Translations under genes and position numbers: made by a program | Shown: positions 28,287-38,374 of the stretch, piece after piece | Numbering within the stretch: position 1 is the stretch's first letter | How the letters are laid out: every line of letters starts with the position of its first letter | Notes under the pieces: generated by a model | Told to the model about the DNA's origin: nothing | What the model saw: only the letters and a program-made list of their open reading frames with translations | Database searches by the model: none | DNA from: Bacillota bacterium | Lineage (GTDB): Bacteria; Bacillota; Negativicutes; Sporomusales; CTSoil-080 | Reading direction: 5' to 3' | Assembly: GCA_017889635.1 (NCBI GenBank) | Contig: JAGGAC010000011.1 | Location: 82,545 to 146,544 of the forward strand | Length of the DNA stretch: 64,000 nucleotides

Positions 28287-28685
28287 TTAATTAGCATAGT
28301 ACTCAACCGGATGACCGTTATACCAAGCTCTCGAAGTGTCAGTATCAATTGTATAAGCAGCAACAGTAGCAGAAGCTGCTGCTATTGTAGTTGCATCCGG
28401 AAATCTTATTGCACTCTTTGTTGGCGGTACTGGAAATTCAGCCAGATAATTATTGGTTGTAAGATTGGCTACAGTCGGCGTATTACCATCAGCTAAAGAC
28501 ATAGCGATAGCACTGTCAATAGTACGCAGGTCAGCAACAATTTTTGTTCCCCGTGCCGATGCTTGTGATGATGCATACCTCGGAATCGCTATCGATGCCA
28601 AAAGACCGATAATCCCAATCACCACCAAAAGTTCAATCAGCGTAAAGCCTTTTTGATTCGTTGTTTTCCTAAATAACTTCATCAT
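28287..28685 (-). CDS. Type IV major pilin, copy 2
   Basis: TNQKG|FTLIELLVVIGIIGLLASIAIPRY; start at 28685 preceded by GAGGAGGAAT. Confidence 0.94.
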   Translation of the reverse strand: MMKLFRKTTNQKGFTLIELLVVIGIIGLLASIAIPRYASSQASARGTKIVADLRTIDSAIAMSLADGNTPTVANLTTNNYLAEFPVPPTKSAIRFPDATTIAAASATVAAYTIDTDTSRAWYNGHPVEYYAN

Positions 28686-28707
28686 ACTAATTCCTCCTCG
28701 TATATTT

Positions 28708-29928
28708 TTAGCCACCAACCTTGGTGACAAGGTCAAACAACGGATACATAAGCGCTATAACAATGCTCCCAATTATCACCCCGATAAAGATAATCAGCAT
28801 CGGCTCCAGGAGACTGCTCAGCCGAACCACCATATCATCCACATCATTTTCGTAGAACTCGGCCACTTTTCTTAACATAACATCCAGGTTTCCTGCTTCC
28901 TCACCAATGGCCACCATCTGAACCACCATCGGTGGAAAGATCTCGTTCTTGCTAAGCGGAGTCGCGAAGCTGAACCCCTCCCGGATGCTGCCCTGGGCAA
29001 CAGTAAGCGCCGTCACCATCGGCTTAATATCGGTGACGTGCTTGACCACCTCCAGCGCCTGAATTATCGGAACACCGCCATGAAGCAGCGTAGCCAGCGT
29101 GCGGCTGAACCGGGCAATCGCCACCTTACGGTACAAAAGGCCAAATACCGGCAGCCGCAGCACAACGTTATCCAGTACCGCCTTGAAACCTGGAAAATTC
29201 GCATTCTGAGCTAAGAGGAATGCCCCTAACACTAGCACCGTCAGCACCAGAACACCATAGCTTTGCAACCCGCTGCTGATTCCAAGCAAAATGTGAGTTG
29301 CCAGCGGCAGCTCGGCATTCATTTGGCTATACATTTCAACAAACTTTGGCATGATAAATACCAGAATGCCAGTTACCGCCAGCAAAGCAAAACCCAACAC
29401 TACCGCCGGATAAACCATTGCTGACTTAACCTGCTGCTTAAGCTTATAGTCCTTTTTAAACTGCTCTGCCAGTTGCTCCAGCACTTCGTCCAGCATCCCC
29501 CCCATTTCTCCAGCTTCCACTAAATGCACCATCACGCCTGGAAAAACGTCAGGCTGCTCAGCCAGGGCCGCCGATAACGCCCTGCCCTCCTGCACCTCTT
29601 TGTCGACACTTTGCAATGCCCGCTTCAATTCAAGGCTGCCTGTCTGCTCAATCAAAATGCCTAGAACATTAACCAATGGCATCCCTGCCGACACCATAGT
29701 GGCAAATTGGCGACAAAAAATAGCCAGGTCGCGCAGCGTAACACCCCTGAACTCAGTTAAATACTCCAGCACCTTTTTGCGCTCTGCCTTGACCGGCTCG
29801 ATCTTAAGCACTAGCATATTTTGATTGCGAATATGGGCCGCCACCGCCGCCGGTGCATCCGCTAAAAGTTCGCCGCAAATCACCTGGCCGGTACGGTCTC
29901 TGGCCCGATAGAAAAAGTTTGTCGCCAT
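28708..29928 (-). CDS. pilC: PilC, copy 2
   Basis: Close paralog of 16246..17463. Confidence 0.95.
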   Translation of the reverse strand: MATNFFYRARDRTGQVICGELLADAPAAVAAHIRNQNMLVLKIEPVKAERKKVLEYLTEFRGVTLRDLAIFCRQFATMVSAGMPLVNVLGILIEQTGSLELKRALQSVDKEVQEGRALSAALAEQPDVFPGVMVHLVEAGEMGGMLDEVLEQLAEQFKKDYKLKQQVKSAMVYPAVVLGFALLAVTGILVFIMPKFVEMYSQMNAELPLATHILLGISSGLQSYGVLVLTVLVLGAFLLAQNANFPGFKAVLDNVVLRLPVFGLLYRKVAIARFSRTLATLLHGGVPIIQALEVVKHVTDIKPMVTALTVAQGSIREGFSFATPLSKNEIFPPMVVQMVAIGEEAGNLDVMLRKVAEFYENDVDDMVVRLSSLLEPMLIIFIGVIIGSIVIALMYPLFDLVTKVGG

Positions 29929-29958
29929 AGTATTCTTCCTCCCTTCCTTATAATTTTT

Positions 29959-31026
29959 TTATACCAACCCCAACAGCCGTTTCAACATTTCCGAATCGAC
30001 TGCCCGAGCCAGAGCCTCCTCATAGGTAACAACCTCGCTGCGAACCAGCTCCCGTAAGCTGCCATCCATTGTCTGCATACCAGCCTTGGCCCCGGTCTGC
30101 AGCACCGACATCAGTTGCTGAGTCTTGCTTTCTCTGATAATATTGCGCACCGCCGGCGTGGCCAGCAAAATCTCCAGCGCTGCCACCCTCCCCTTGCCGT
30201 CCTTGCGAGGCAAAAGCTGCTGCACCACAATGCCCTGCAACGTCAACGACAACTGGATACGCACCTGCTGCTGATGATGCGGCGGAAAAACATCAATAAT
30301 CCGATCAATAGTCTGAGCCGCATCCCCAGTGTGCAGCGTCGCCAGCACCAGATGCCCGGTTTCGGCGGCAGTAATCGCTGTAGCGATGGTCTCCATATCC
30401 CGCATCTCCCCCAGCAATATGACGTCCGGGTCTTCCCTGAGTGCCGCCCGAAGTGCATCGGCAAATGACTTCGTGTCAAGGTGCAACTCCCGCTGGTTGA
30501 CGATACTCTTTCCGTGGGAGTGAAGATACTCTATCGGGTCTTCCAGCGTAATGATATGACAGGCCCGCTCACGATTAATCAGTCCAATCATCGCTGCCAG
30601 GGTCGTAGATTTTCCGCTCCCGGTCGGGCCAGTCACCAGCACCAACCCCCGGAGCTTTCTGGCCAATTCTTTTATCACCTCCGGATGCCCCAGCTCCTCC
30701 AGCGTAGGCACCCGCTCATTAACCAGCCGGACAGCAATAGCCACACTGCCTCGCTGACGAAAAGCATTAACTCGAAACCGGCTCAGTCCCGGAATAGCAT
30801 AAGAAAAATCAACATCTCCCTGCGCAGCAAACTTAGACAACACTTCGGCGCTGGCAATCTCTGCCAAAAGCGCCTCAGTCATCTCCGGGCGTTCGCGCTG
30901 ATAAGCAAGCGGCGTCAGTTCACCGTCGATCCTCAACATCGGCGGCATGCCGACAGTGATATGGAGATCAGAAGCCTGGCGCATTAGCGCCTCTTTTAAA
31001 AGCTCATTCATTCTCACTATTTCCAC
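29959..31026 (-). CDS. pilT: PilT, copy 2
   Basis: Close paralog of 17492..18559 (same length, 355 aa). Confidence 0.96.
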   Translation of the reverse strand: MEIVRMNELLKEALMRQASDLHITVGMPPMLRIDGELTPLAYQRERPEMTEALLAEIASAEVLSKFAAQGDVDFSYAIPGLSRFRVNAFRQRGSVAIAVRLVNERVPTLEELGHPEVIKELARKLRGLVLVTGPTGSGKSTTLAAMIGLINRERACHIITLEDPIEYLHSHGKSIVNQRELHLDTKSFADALRAALREDPDVILLGEMRDMETIATAITAAETGHLVLATLHTGDAAQTIDRIIDVFPPHHQQQVRIQLSLTLQGIVVQQLLPRKDGKGRVAALEILLATPAVRNIIRESKTQQLMSVLQTGAKAGMQTMDGSLRELVRSEVVTYEEALARAVDSEMLKRLLGLV

Positions 31027-31029
31027 AAG

Positions 31030-32742
31030 CTACACCCCACTATAGGCCACCCGCCGAACCTCATCCAACGTGGTCATCCCCTCAAGCGCCTTCAATATTC
31101 CGTCTTGGCGCATCGCTACCATCCCTTCAGTGATCGCAATACGGGATAGTTCTCTGGCTGAGGCGTGGTGAATAAGCGCTTCCTGCAAAGTACCAGATAG
31201 TGGCATCACCTCATTGATAGCCATTCGCCCCCGATAACCGCTGCCGCCGCAGTGCTCACAGCCGCGTCCCCGGTACAGCGTCAAGCCTGACTGATTCAGC
31301 TTTGCTTGTATCACCGCGCCCGCAAACTCTTGGCTGTCCGCCAAAAACAGCGCTTCCGACGAACCAGCCTCAAGCAGGTAACTTTCCTTGCAGTTAGGGC
31401 AGATAATCCTCACCAGCCGCTGCGCCACCACTCCCAGGATGGACGAAGCAACCAGGAAAGGTTCCGCGCCCATATCAATAAGACGGGAAATTGCACCAGC
31501 AGCGTCGTTGGTATGAAGCGTACTTAGCACCAGATGCCCGGTAAGAGCTGCTCGTACTGCAATGTCAGCGGTTTCACCGTCCCGTATTTCGCCCACCATC
31601 ACAATATTCGGGTCCTGGCGGAGTATTGACCGCAGGCCGTTAGCGAAAGTCAGTCCAGCCTTGGGGTTGACAAGTATCTGGTTAACCCCAGCCAGCATAT
31701 ACTCCACCGGGTCTTCGATAGTAATTATATTCTTGGCCGGTGAATTAATTTCCACCAGCGTTGAATACAAGGTAGTCGTCTTGCCGCTGCCGGTGGGACC
31801 GGTCACCAGAATCATGCCATAGGACTGACTGTACATCCGTTTATACCGTTCTAGATTTAGCGCGGAAAAACCCAGGCCAGAGATATCCATCACCACCGCT
31901 GCCCGGTCAAGAATCCTAAGCACCACTTTTTCCCCCAGCACCGTAGGCATCGTAGACGCCCGAATATCAACATCCCGTCCCTTTTCCTTAACCTTAATCC
32001 GGCCATCCTGCGGCATTCGCTTCTCAGCAATATCCATCTCGGCCATAATCTTTATCCGACTGACAATAGAGCTCTGGGTTGCTTTAGGAAAAGTCACAAC
32101 TTCGCGCAACACTCCGTCAACCCTGAATCGCACCCGCACCAGTCCTTCTAGCGGCTCGATATGAATGTCGCTGGCCCGTTCCCGTACTGCCTGGCTGATC
32201 AGACCATTAACAAGGCTAATTATCGGAGCTTCATCCGCCGTCTGAATCTCCGCAGTCGCCGCCACTTCCTCTTCCTGCAGTTTAATTACCGCCCGCTCGA
32301 CAATGTCTCGCACGCCATAAGCGCTCTCAATAAAGCGCTCAAGTTCGCTCTCAATAGCAATCACCGGTTGTACATTAAGCCCTGTGACCATGCGCACATC
32401 ATCAATAGCAAAAAAATTAGTCGGGTCAGCCATAGCCAGAATTATCTGGGAACCGTCCTTCTTTAGCGGCAAAACCTTGTGCCGTTCAGCAAGCTGGGCC
32501 GGAATCAAGAGTGCTGCGTCCCGCTCAATCGGATACCGGGCCAGACTAACCACGTCAACCCCTAACTGACTTTCCAGCGCCCGAAGAATATTATCCTCAC
32601 TTACAACCCCCAAATTAATCAGCGTTTTTCCCAGCCGTTCTCCATTCTTACGCTGCATTGCCAGTGCCTTTTGCAATTGTTCGTCCGTAATTATTCCGGC
32701 ATTTAGCAAAATATCGCCCAGCCTAAAACGCTGATTAGTTGC
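31030..32742 (-). CDS. pilB: PilB, copy 2
   Basis: MATNQRFRLGDILLNAGI...; ATPase and zinc motifs as in copy 1. Confidence 0.95.
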   Translation of the reverse strand, partial: ATNQRFRLGDILLNAGIITDEQLQKALAMQRKNGERLGKTLINLGVVSEDNILRALESQLGVDVVSLARYPIERDAALLIPAQLAERHKVLPLKKDGSQIILAMADPTNFFAIDDVRMVTGLNVQPVIAIESELERFIESAYGVRDIVERAVIKLQEEEVAATAEIQTADEAPIISLVNGLISQAVRERASDIHIEPLEGLVRVRFRVDGVLREVVTFPKATQSSIVSRIKIMAEMDIAEKRMPQDGRIKVKEKGRDVDIRASTMPTVLGEKVVLRILDRAAVVMDISGLGFSALNLERYKRMYSQSYGMILVTGPTGSGKTTTLYSTLVEINSPAKNIITIEDPVEYMLAGVNQILVNPKAGLTFANGLRSILRQDPNIVMVGEIRDGETADIAVRAALTGHLVLSTLHTNDAAGAISRLIDMGAEPFLVASSILGVVAQRLVRIICPNCKESYLLEAGSSEALFLADSQEFAGAVIQAKLNQSGLTLYRGRGCEHCGGSGYRGRMAINEVMPLSGTLQEALIHHASARELSRIAITEGMVAMRQDGILKALEGMTTLDEVRRVAYSGV

Positions 32743-32770
32743 CATAACAGGCACCTCCTTATACCTACAT

Positions 32771-33985
32771 TTATTTACTTATTTTAGCTGTGAGAATAAC
32801 CACAATTTCCGTTTCTTCAGTACTGTCATCAACATTTTTAAATACCGAGCCAATTAGCGGCAAATCCCCTAAAATGGGAACTTTTTTCCCGGTATGAGAC
32901 ACAGTGGAGCTCATTAAGCCGCCAATGGCCATCGTTTCTCCGTCAGCCATCACCAAATCGGTCTCAGCAGTTCGGGTGGCAATCTTATAGTTAGTACCGC
33001 CCAGCGCCGCCGACGGTGTCGATACCTCGGCTAAAAGGTGAGCTCGTACCATGCCATCAGAACTAATAACCGGCGTATATACCAGCTTGATGCCGGTATC
33101 CACATAAGTCACTGACGTCGAAGACACCCCGCCGGAAGTAGTAGTCGCCTGCACCGGCACCTTGTCGCCAATAAGAATCTTGGCTTCCTTGCCGGAAATC
33201 GTACTTATCTTGGGTTTGGCCAGCACTTTGGCATTGCCTTTAGATACCAGGGCATTTAACTGAGCCTGATACCGAAATTGATACGGATTTCCGTCCGGAG
33301 CCCGGCCAAAGCTAATGGCCCCATAGTTAGTAAGATCGGTGGTCGAAGTACTACCCGACTGCACCGGACCAGGAGCAAAACTCCACTCAAACCCCAGGCT
33401 CTTGCTAGCTGACTTATTAATTTCCAGCACCTGGGCCTCAATCGTCACCTGCTTCTGGGGAATATCCAGCCTGTCAATTACCTCGCGCACCTTTTCCGCC
33501 TCTGTTGGTGGCCCGAAAAACACTAGTGTATTTGTAGCGTCATCAGCCTTCAGCCGTTCCTCAGCCACCACTCCGGCCAGCATTTTCTTCAAATCAGCCG
33601 CCACAGCATACTTCAAAGAAAACACCTCCACCGAGCCAAACCCGGTTAACAGCGTCTTGGCCTCAGCCACCACAATCGCGCCGTCAGGCATACGCTGATA
33701 TGTATACCCCCGCGTCTTGACCACCAGATTTAGGGCTTCATCCAGCGGCATATCGCTTATATTCAGCGACATCTTACCTTTTACCGTTTCATCCACAATT
33801 ATATTGACCCCGTTCACCGCCGCTATTGCGGCCAGGATATCTCTCACTTCGGCGTTACTCACATTCAAGGTAACCAGTTGCTCTGCCGCCTGTGTCACAC
33901 CGCTATAGCATACAGTCATCATAACTAAGCCAATAATTCCACATTTAAACCATCTTAGCACCGTCATTCCTGCCTCCTCATCCAT
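32771..33985 (-). CDS. pilQ: Secretin (PilQ-like), copy 2
   Basis: Secretin core nearly identical to copy 1. Confidence 0.92.
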   Translation of the reverse strand: MDEEAGMTVLRWFKCGIIGLVMMTVCYSGVTQAAEQLVTLNVSNAEVRDILAAIAAVNGVNIIVDETVKGKMSLNISDMPLDEALNLVVKTRGYTYQRMPDGAIVVAEAKTLLTGFGSVEVFSLKYAVAADLKKMLAGVVAEERLKADDATNTLVFFGPPTEAEKVREVIDRLDIPQKQVTIEAQVLEINKSASKSLGFEWSFAPGPVQSGSTSTTDLTNYGAISFGRAPDGNPYQFRYQAQLNALVSKGNAKVLAKPKISTISGKEAKILIGDKVPVQATTTSGGVSSTSVTYVDTGIKLVYTPVISSDGMVRAHLLAEVSTPSAALGGTNYKIATRTAETDLVMADGETMAIGGLMSSTVSHTGKKVPILGDLPLIGSVFKNVDDSTEETEIVVILTAKISK

Positions 33986-34491
33986 AGCGTTATTGCTCCG
34001 CCAGGTCCCTCCACCACAGCGGAATCGGCTTCTACTGCCACAAGCGTATAATCACCAATCGCCTGCCCAACCCGAACAGCTCTGCTTTCAGCCCCCAGTG
34101 TCAAAATTGCCACACTGCTGGAGCGGCCAAGCACCGTCCCCTGAAGCAGGGGCATCGTCGCTGGCTTGGTGTTAATTTCAGCAGCTACTTCTGGCTTAGT
34201 ACCAACTGTTTCAGTCATACTTTCTTTATCCACTTGCCGGTAAACTGGCGGCACCTCAAATGGATCTCGGTTTGCCGCTACCGGGGCTGCTGGCAGCAAA
34301 CCGGCAGCCTTAAGCTTTGCCGAAGCCGCTTGCTCCCCGGCCTTATTAGCTGGCTTTCCCACCACTACCGGCGCCATCGGCGGCGAATTAGTTACCCCCA
34401 GAAAATAGTATCCAATAACCACCAGCACCAATATCACCAATAGCCCCCAAGTCCGTTTAGTTACCCCCATTCGCTTCCAATCCACTGTCAT
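33964..34491 (-). CDS. PilP/GspC-like protein, copy 2
   Basis: Paralog of 21502..22032 (VTKRTWGLLVILVLVVIGYYF; NRDPFEVPPVYRQ). Confidence 0.7.
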   Translation of the reverse strand: MTVDWKRMGVTKRTWGLLVILVLVVIGYYFLGVTNSPPMAPVVVGKPANKAGEQAASAKLKAAGLLPAAPVAANRDPFEVPPVYRQVDKESMTETVGTKPEVAAEINTKPATMPLLQGTVLGRSSSVAILTLGAESRAVRVGQAIGDYTLVAVEADSAVVEGPGGAITLWMRRQE

Positions 34492-34562
34492 AACTTTTCC
34501 CCCTTAGCTTCATGCATAGCCTGCTGCAGTAATTTCCCAAAAGGCTTGCTCCGCTGAACTGC

Positions 34563-36503
34563 CTACATACCCCATATACCGTAATTTGAAGTAATAGTAG
34601 TAGCTTCACTCACTGTCTGGCCGTAGTTATCAACAGTATAGAATAACGCCGCCGCATTCCAGATTTTAATCCCGGTCCCCAGTTGGGTCTTAGTTGGACT
34701 TAGTTCCCAGTCCTTAGGTATAATATTGTGTTTATACGAACTGTAAACATCATTAAACGCCAGTGCCAGCACATCATTAACTCTGATAAGTTGCACCCGG
34801 TTGCCTTGGTTGTCAGCCACCAGTTCAATAGTAATCTTATTCTTATTGCCAGCGACCATCGCAAACGGAATAGAATAGACAGAATTGTCTACTGACGTAC
34901 CATTGACAATGTCGATCCGATACTTTAAATCAGCCATTGAAATTTTAGCAATAGAAATTTTGCCATCCACCACAGCCTTGGCAATCTCCGCCGATGTCGG
35001 AGCCGCCTGCGCCACCCAGGTCACTGTGCCGTCAGTCACGATAGCCCCTGCTGGAGGAACGCGGCTTAGCGCGGCCGGCTTAGACGCACCGCTCTTACCG
35101 GCATTTGCTGCCACCCATACCATCCGGTTGTCCAGCGCATCAGCCATATAAACTCCAACCGCTACCTTAGCGCCTTGCGGATAATAAGTATTCTTAAACC
35201 AAGAGTTGCCCTCAGCTAAGTCGCCAAGCGAGTAGGCGATCCTTAAATCTGGGGGACGTTCACGGTATTGGCCTGTTTTATCAGGCAAGAATGTTCCGTC
35301 CGCCATATAACCGAACAAAGTTGGTACTCGTGTTAGACTGGGTGCGCTAACGCTTGTTGCTGAGTTGGTAACCACTGGCCGCAGCGCCGGTAAATCCCAG
35401 TCACTGGCAATTGCATAACCGCGGTCGCTCTCAACATAACAGCGCTGCTTCAATTCATTGTTATCCTGAAATGCGTAGTTGTCATCATAAGTCCCGCTCT
35501 CATCCCAAACCTCGTTTTGTGAACCGTCAAAACCGTCCGCCATTACCTTCTTCACCAGAAAAGCGCCATAGGGCCAATTAATATTAAGCGGCTTAGAATA
35601 CACCGCCCCCCAGGCGCATGATTTATAACCCGGATTAAGCCCAGGATCGTATTGCACCACATAGGCGGTTGGGTCTCCGGCATCGCCGGCCAACCAGGCC
35701 TTAGTCGCCGAATTCTGAGTTTTCGTCGCCAAATAGTAGATACCATAACCCGCACCATCGGCACTATCAATATTTGTAAGTAAAACATAGTAATTAACTC
35801 GAAACACCGTCTGCAGCGCCGCGGTAGCCGAATAGCCTGCCTGCCCCAGAATATCGTTAAACAATACGCAGCTATAGACAGATGACCACGCATTATTGGC
35901 CGTCCCATATCCCGGCGACTTCGCCGGGCTTGTAGGATTGGTAAGGTCATCCGGCAGCGACCACGCTAACGCAGAATTGACTTTACCGCCGGAATTGCTT
36001 GCGCCAATGTATGTATTGCCCGAGGCAATCAGCGATGCCGCAGTAACAGTAGTATAAGTATCCGTCATAGTTGTTGTCGTCGTACTTGTAAGATCAATGC
36101 CTGAATTATAGGCCAGCCTCGTAGCACCGTTGGCGGTGCCTAACGCCTGCACATAGTACTTTGTTGTAGCGCCCTGCACATAACTGATTGATACTTTCGC
36201 TGTTCCCATAATAGATCCCGGCAAACCGAGACTTATCGTGCTGCCAACCCAATCCGCAAGCGCCGATTTTTCACCATTTTTATAGCCATTCGCAGTTTTC
36301 ACAGACTCTTGCCCAGCCACATAAGCTGTTTTTACCGCCGCCTCAGCGCTATACTGCGCTTGAAGCCCGTTAGCGTACTCTTGGGCAATCTTCGCATTAC
36401 GGCTGGTTATATAGCTCACTGTCGCCGCCCCGGTCGCCAGTACCAACATTGCCATAATTGCCATAATCGTCATGCTGCCGCGCTGCCGCCTCATCGGTTT
36501 CAC
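34563..36503 (-). CDS. PilX/GspK-like minor pilin, copy 2 (large ectodomain)
   Basis: RQRGSMTIMAIMAMLVLATGAATVSYITSRNAKIAQEYANGLQAQYSAEAAVKTAY. Confidence 0.65.
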   Translation of the reverse strand: MKPMRRQRGSMTIMAIMAMLVLATGAATVSYITSRNAKIAQEYANGLQAQYSAEAAVKTAYVAGQESVKTANGYKNGEKSALADWVGSTISLGLPGSIMGTAKVSISYVQGATTKYYVQALGTANGATRLAYNSGIDLTSTTTTTMTDTYTTVTAASLIASGNTYIGASNSGGKVNSALAWSLPDDLTNPTSPAKSPGYGTANNAWSSVYSCVLFNDILGQAGYSATAALQTVFRVNYYVLLTNIDSADGAGYGIYYLATKTQNSATKAWLAGDAGDPTAYVVQYDPGLNPGYKSCAWGAVYSKPLNINWPYGAFLVKKVMADGFDGSQNEVWDESGTYDDNYAFQDNNELKQRCYVESDRGYAIASDWDLPALRPVVTNSATSVSAPSLTRVPTLFGYMADGTFLPDKTGQYRERPPDLRIAYSLGDLAEGNSWFKNTYYPQGAKVAVGVYMADALDNRMVWVAANAGKSGASKPAALSRVPPAGAIVTDGTVTWVAQAAPTSAEIAKAVVDGKISIAKISMADLKYRIDIVNGTSVDNSVYSIPFAMVAGNKNKITIELVADNQGNRVQLIRVNDVLALAFNDVYSSYKHNIIPKDWELSPTKTQLGTGIKIWNAAALFYTVDNYGQTVSEATTITSNYGIWGM

Positions 36504-36525
36504 CTCTCTTTGGCCACGAAAGTTA

Positions 36526-37068
36526 CTAATTTAAATTTGCGGTAAGACCATTAAGCGGATAAATGGTAGTCTCTGCCACCGCCGGATTTGTATCGGCAGC
36601 ATCTCGTCCAATTTTATATACTATGTGAACCTGACTTACAGCAGTGCCAGAAGCTGTCACAGTTACAGTGAAATACCCGGCTCCAACATATCCCCGCTTA
36701 ACGTTGCCAAGCAGGCTAGCCTCAGCAGTCGTCCCATACGTATAAGTTCTTGTCAGCACATAACCGCCGGAAGTACCGACAAGTTTATAGCCTATCTTCA
36801 CCGAGCTGCCGCGAGAATCGGTTTTCACCATCTCGACCGCAGTGCCTGTTCCGACTCTGGTAGTACATGCGGTTGCATAACGTAAATCCCGGGCAATCAT
36901 GTCCACCGCCCAGCGCGCTTCCTGTTGCCGGTCAATCAAATCGCTTGCCCTGACGCTGTGACCGATAAGATTTGTCAGCATTCCGGCAACGCCCGACATT
37001 ATCAATACCATAAGAGCCATTCCCATAACCAGTTCCAACAGCATAAATCCAGCCTGTTTTTGGGTCAT
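36526..37068 (-). CDS. PilW-like minor prepilin, copy 2
   Basis: KQAG|FMLLELVMGMALMVLIMSGVAGML. Confidence 0.82.
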   Translation of the reverse strand: MTQKQAGFMLLELVMGMALMVLIMSGVAGMLTNLIGHSVRASDLIDRQQEARWAVDMIARDLRYATACTTRVGTGTAVEMVKTDSRGSSVKIGYKLVGTSGGYVLTRTYTYGTTAEASLLGNVKRGYVGAGYFTVTVTASGTAVSQVHIVYKIGRDAADTNPAVAETTIYPLNGLTANLN

Positions 37069-37084
37069 TTTTGCTCCCTTCGGC

Positions 37085-37576
37085 CTACTCCCGCTCTATC
37101 AGAGTCTCCAGACTTACCGACTTTGGAATGCTGTTTTCAGTCCAGCTAACTGTCACTACAACATCAATCAGCCGCTTATTAACTGCGTCCAATAAATTAC
37201 TTCTGCTGCTCGCCGTCGTAATCGGCAATGCGGTAATAGCCGCCAGATTAACCGAAGTTGTCCGACTAAAACCATTCCTCGGAGGCATTCCAGTATCGGC
37301 CGGAGCGGCAGGCTCAGTACCTGCCGTTGAACTTCCCCGCCAACTTCCCGTACCTTTCAGGTACTCAATCCGTTCCTGAGCCCAGTTATAAGCCACTGTT
37401 CGGTTATCGGCAAAAATGCCAGCCCTGGCGCTTTGAAAGTACAGTCCCCCGATGCCTAACAGAGCAACTACCAAAATAAACATTCCCAGCACTACATCAG
37501 CTAGAATAAAACCCTTTTCATGTCTTCTCCTTCTTTCGCCCACCACAGTTTCACCTCTATAATGGCGCAGCCCCAT
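37085..37576 (-). CDS. PilV-like minor prepilin, copy 2
   Basis: HEKG|FILADVVLGMFILVVALLGIGGLY. Confidence 0.78.
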   Translation of the reverse strand: MGLRHYRGETVVGERRRRHEKGFILADVVLGMFILVVALLGIGGLYFQSARAGIFADNRTVAYNWAQERIEYLKGTGSWRGSSTAGTEPAAPADTGMPPRNGFSRTTSVNLAAITALPITTASSRSNLLDAVNKRLIDVVVTVSWTENSIPKSVSLETLIERE

Positions 37577-38141
37577 CAGTGTTAGTCCAGACCCGTCCTA
37601 CCCGGGAGTCAACATTCACATAAACATACGCCCCTGTAGTCGTATGAATCAACTTTATCTGGTATGCGGTATTTTCCAAAACCGAACCAGTCTTAATACG
37701 GTCGACATCATACGCACAATAAGTAAGACTAACACTGGACGAATTACTTGGCACTATTACCTTAGCAGTAACATGATAACCGGCAAGATCATTCTTTTTC
37801 AGCGGCATAGTACTGCTGCTGTCAAGTATTTGATAACAATTGGCCCTTTCACTTGAACTCTGCGGCGAATAATCCGCCGCCAACAGCAATAACTTGTAAC
37901 GGTAGCTTGGGTTAGAGGCGAACGTCACCCGCGTGTCACCAGCTGCGTCATTGGCCGATAATTGTTGCAACCAGCGAATGTCGGCCACCAGTTCCATGGC
38001 CGCACGATACAACTCCCGCTGGGCCTGAGCCACCCGGAATTGGTTTACCCCAATTGACACCAGCACGCAAATAATGGCAATTGTAACAACAGCCTCAATC
38101 AGCGTAAAACCCCGCTCCCCATTAGTGCATAAAAGCCGCAT
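37557..38141 (-). CDS. GspH/FimT-like minor prepilin
   Basis: GERG|FTLIEAVVTIAIICVLVSIGVNQFRVAQAQREL. Confidence 0.85.
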   Translation of the reverse strand: MRLLCTNGERGFTLIEAVVTIAIICVLVSIGVNQFRVAQAQRELYRAAMELVADIRWLQQLSANDAAGDTRVTFASNPSYRYKLLLLAADYSPQSSSERANCYQILDSSSTMPLKKNDLAGYHVTAKVIVPSNSSSVSLTYCAYDVDRIKTGSVLENTAYQIKLIHTTTGAYVYVNVDSRVGRVWTNTDGAAPL

Positions 38142-38321
38142 TCGTATTCACATTCCCCTTTCGCTCATCACCGATCCCTTACCATTGTTCTAACTCATAA
38201 TTAATGGAAATAATTAACTCAAAATTACATGTTTTACCATTAAGAGTATAGTTTATATAAATAAATTCCAATTCCTGCTATAAATTTACCTTTACGACAA
38301 AATTTTCCATTAAGATTGTGT

Positions 38322-38365
38322 AAAAAAGGGGTTGTATTGAAACGTCAGTTTCAATACAACCCCTT
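38322..38365 (-). terminator. Intrinsic terminator of the pga-like operon
   Basis: Perfect 18-bp stem AAGGGGTTGTATTGAAAC-GTCA-GTTTCAATACAACCCCTT followed on the minus strand by TTTT. Confidence 0.92.
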
Positions 38366-38374
38366 CAAACAACG

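Noticed and set aside
13403-38141. Type II secretion system interpretation of the pil genes
   Set aside because: Presence of PilT, PilM and PilN/O arrangement in both copies indicates type IV pili.
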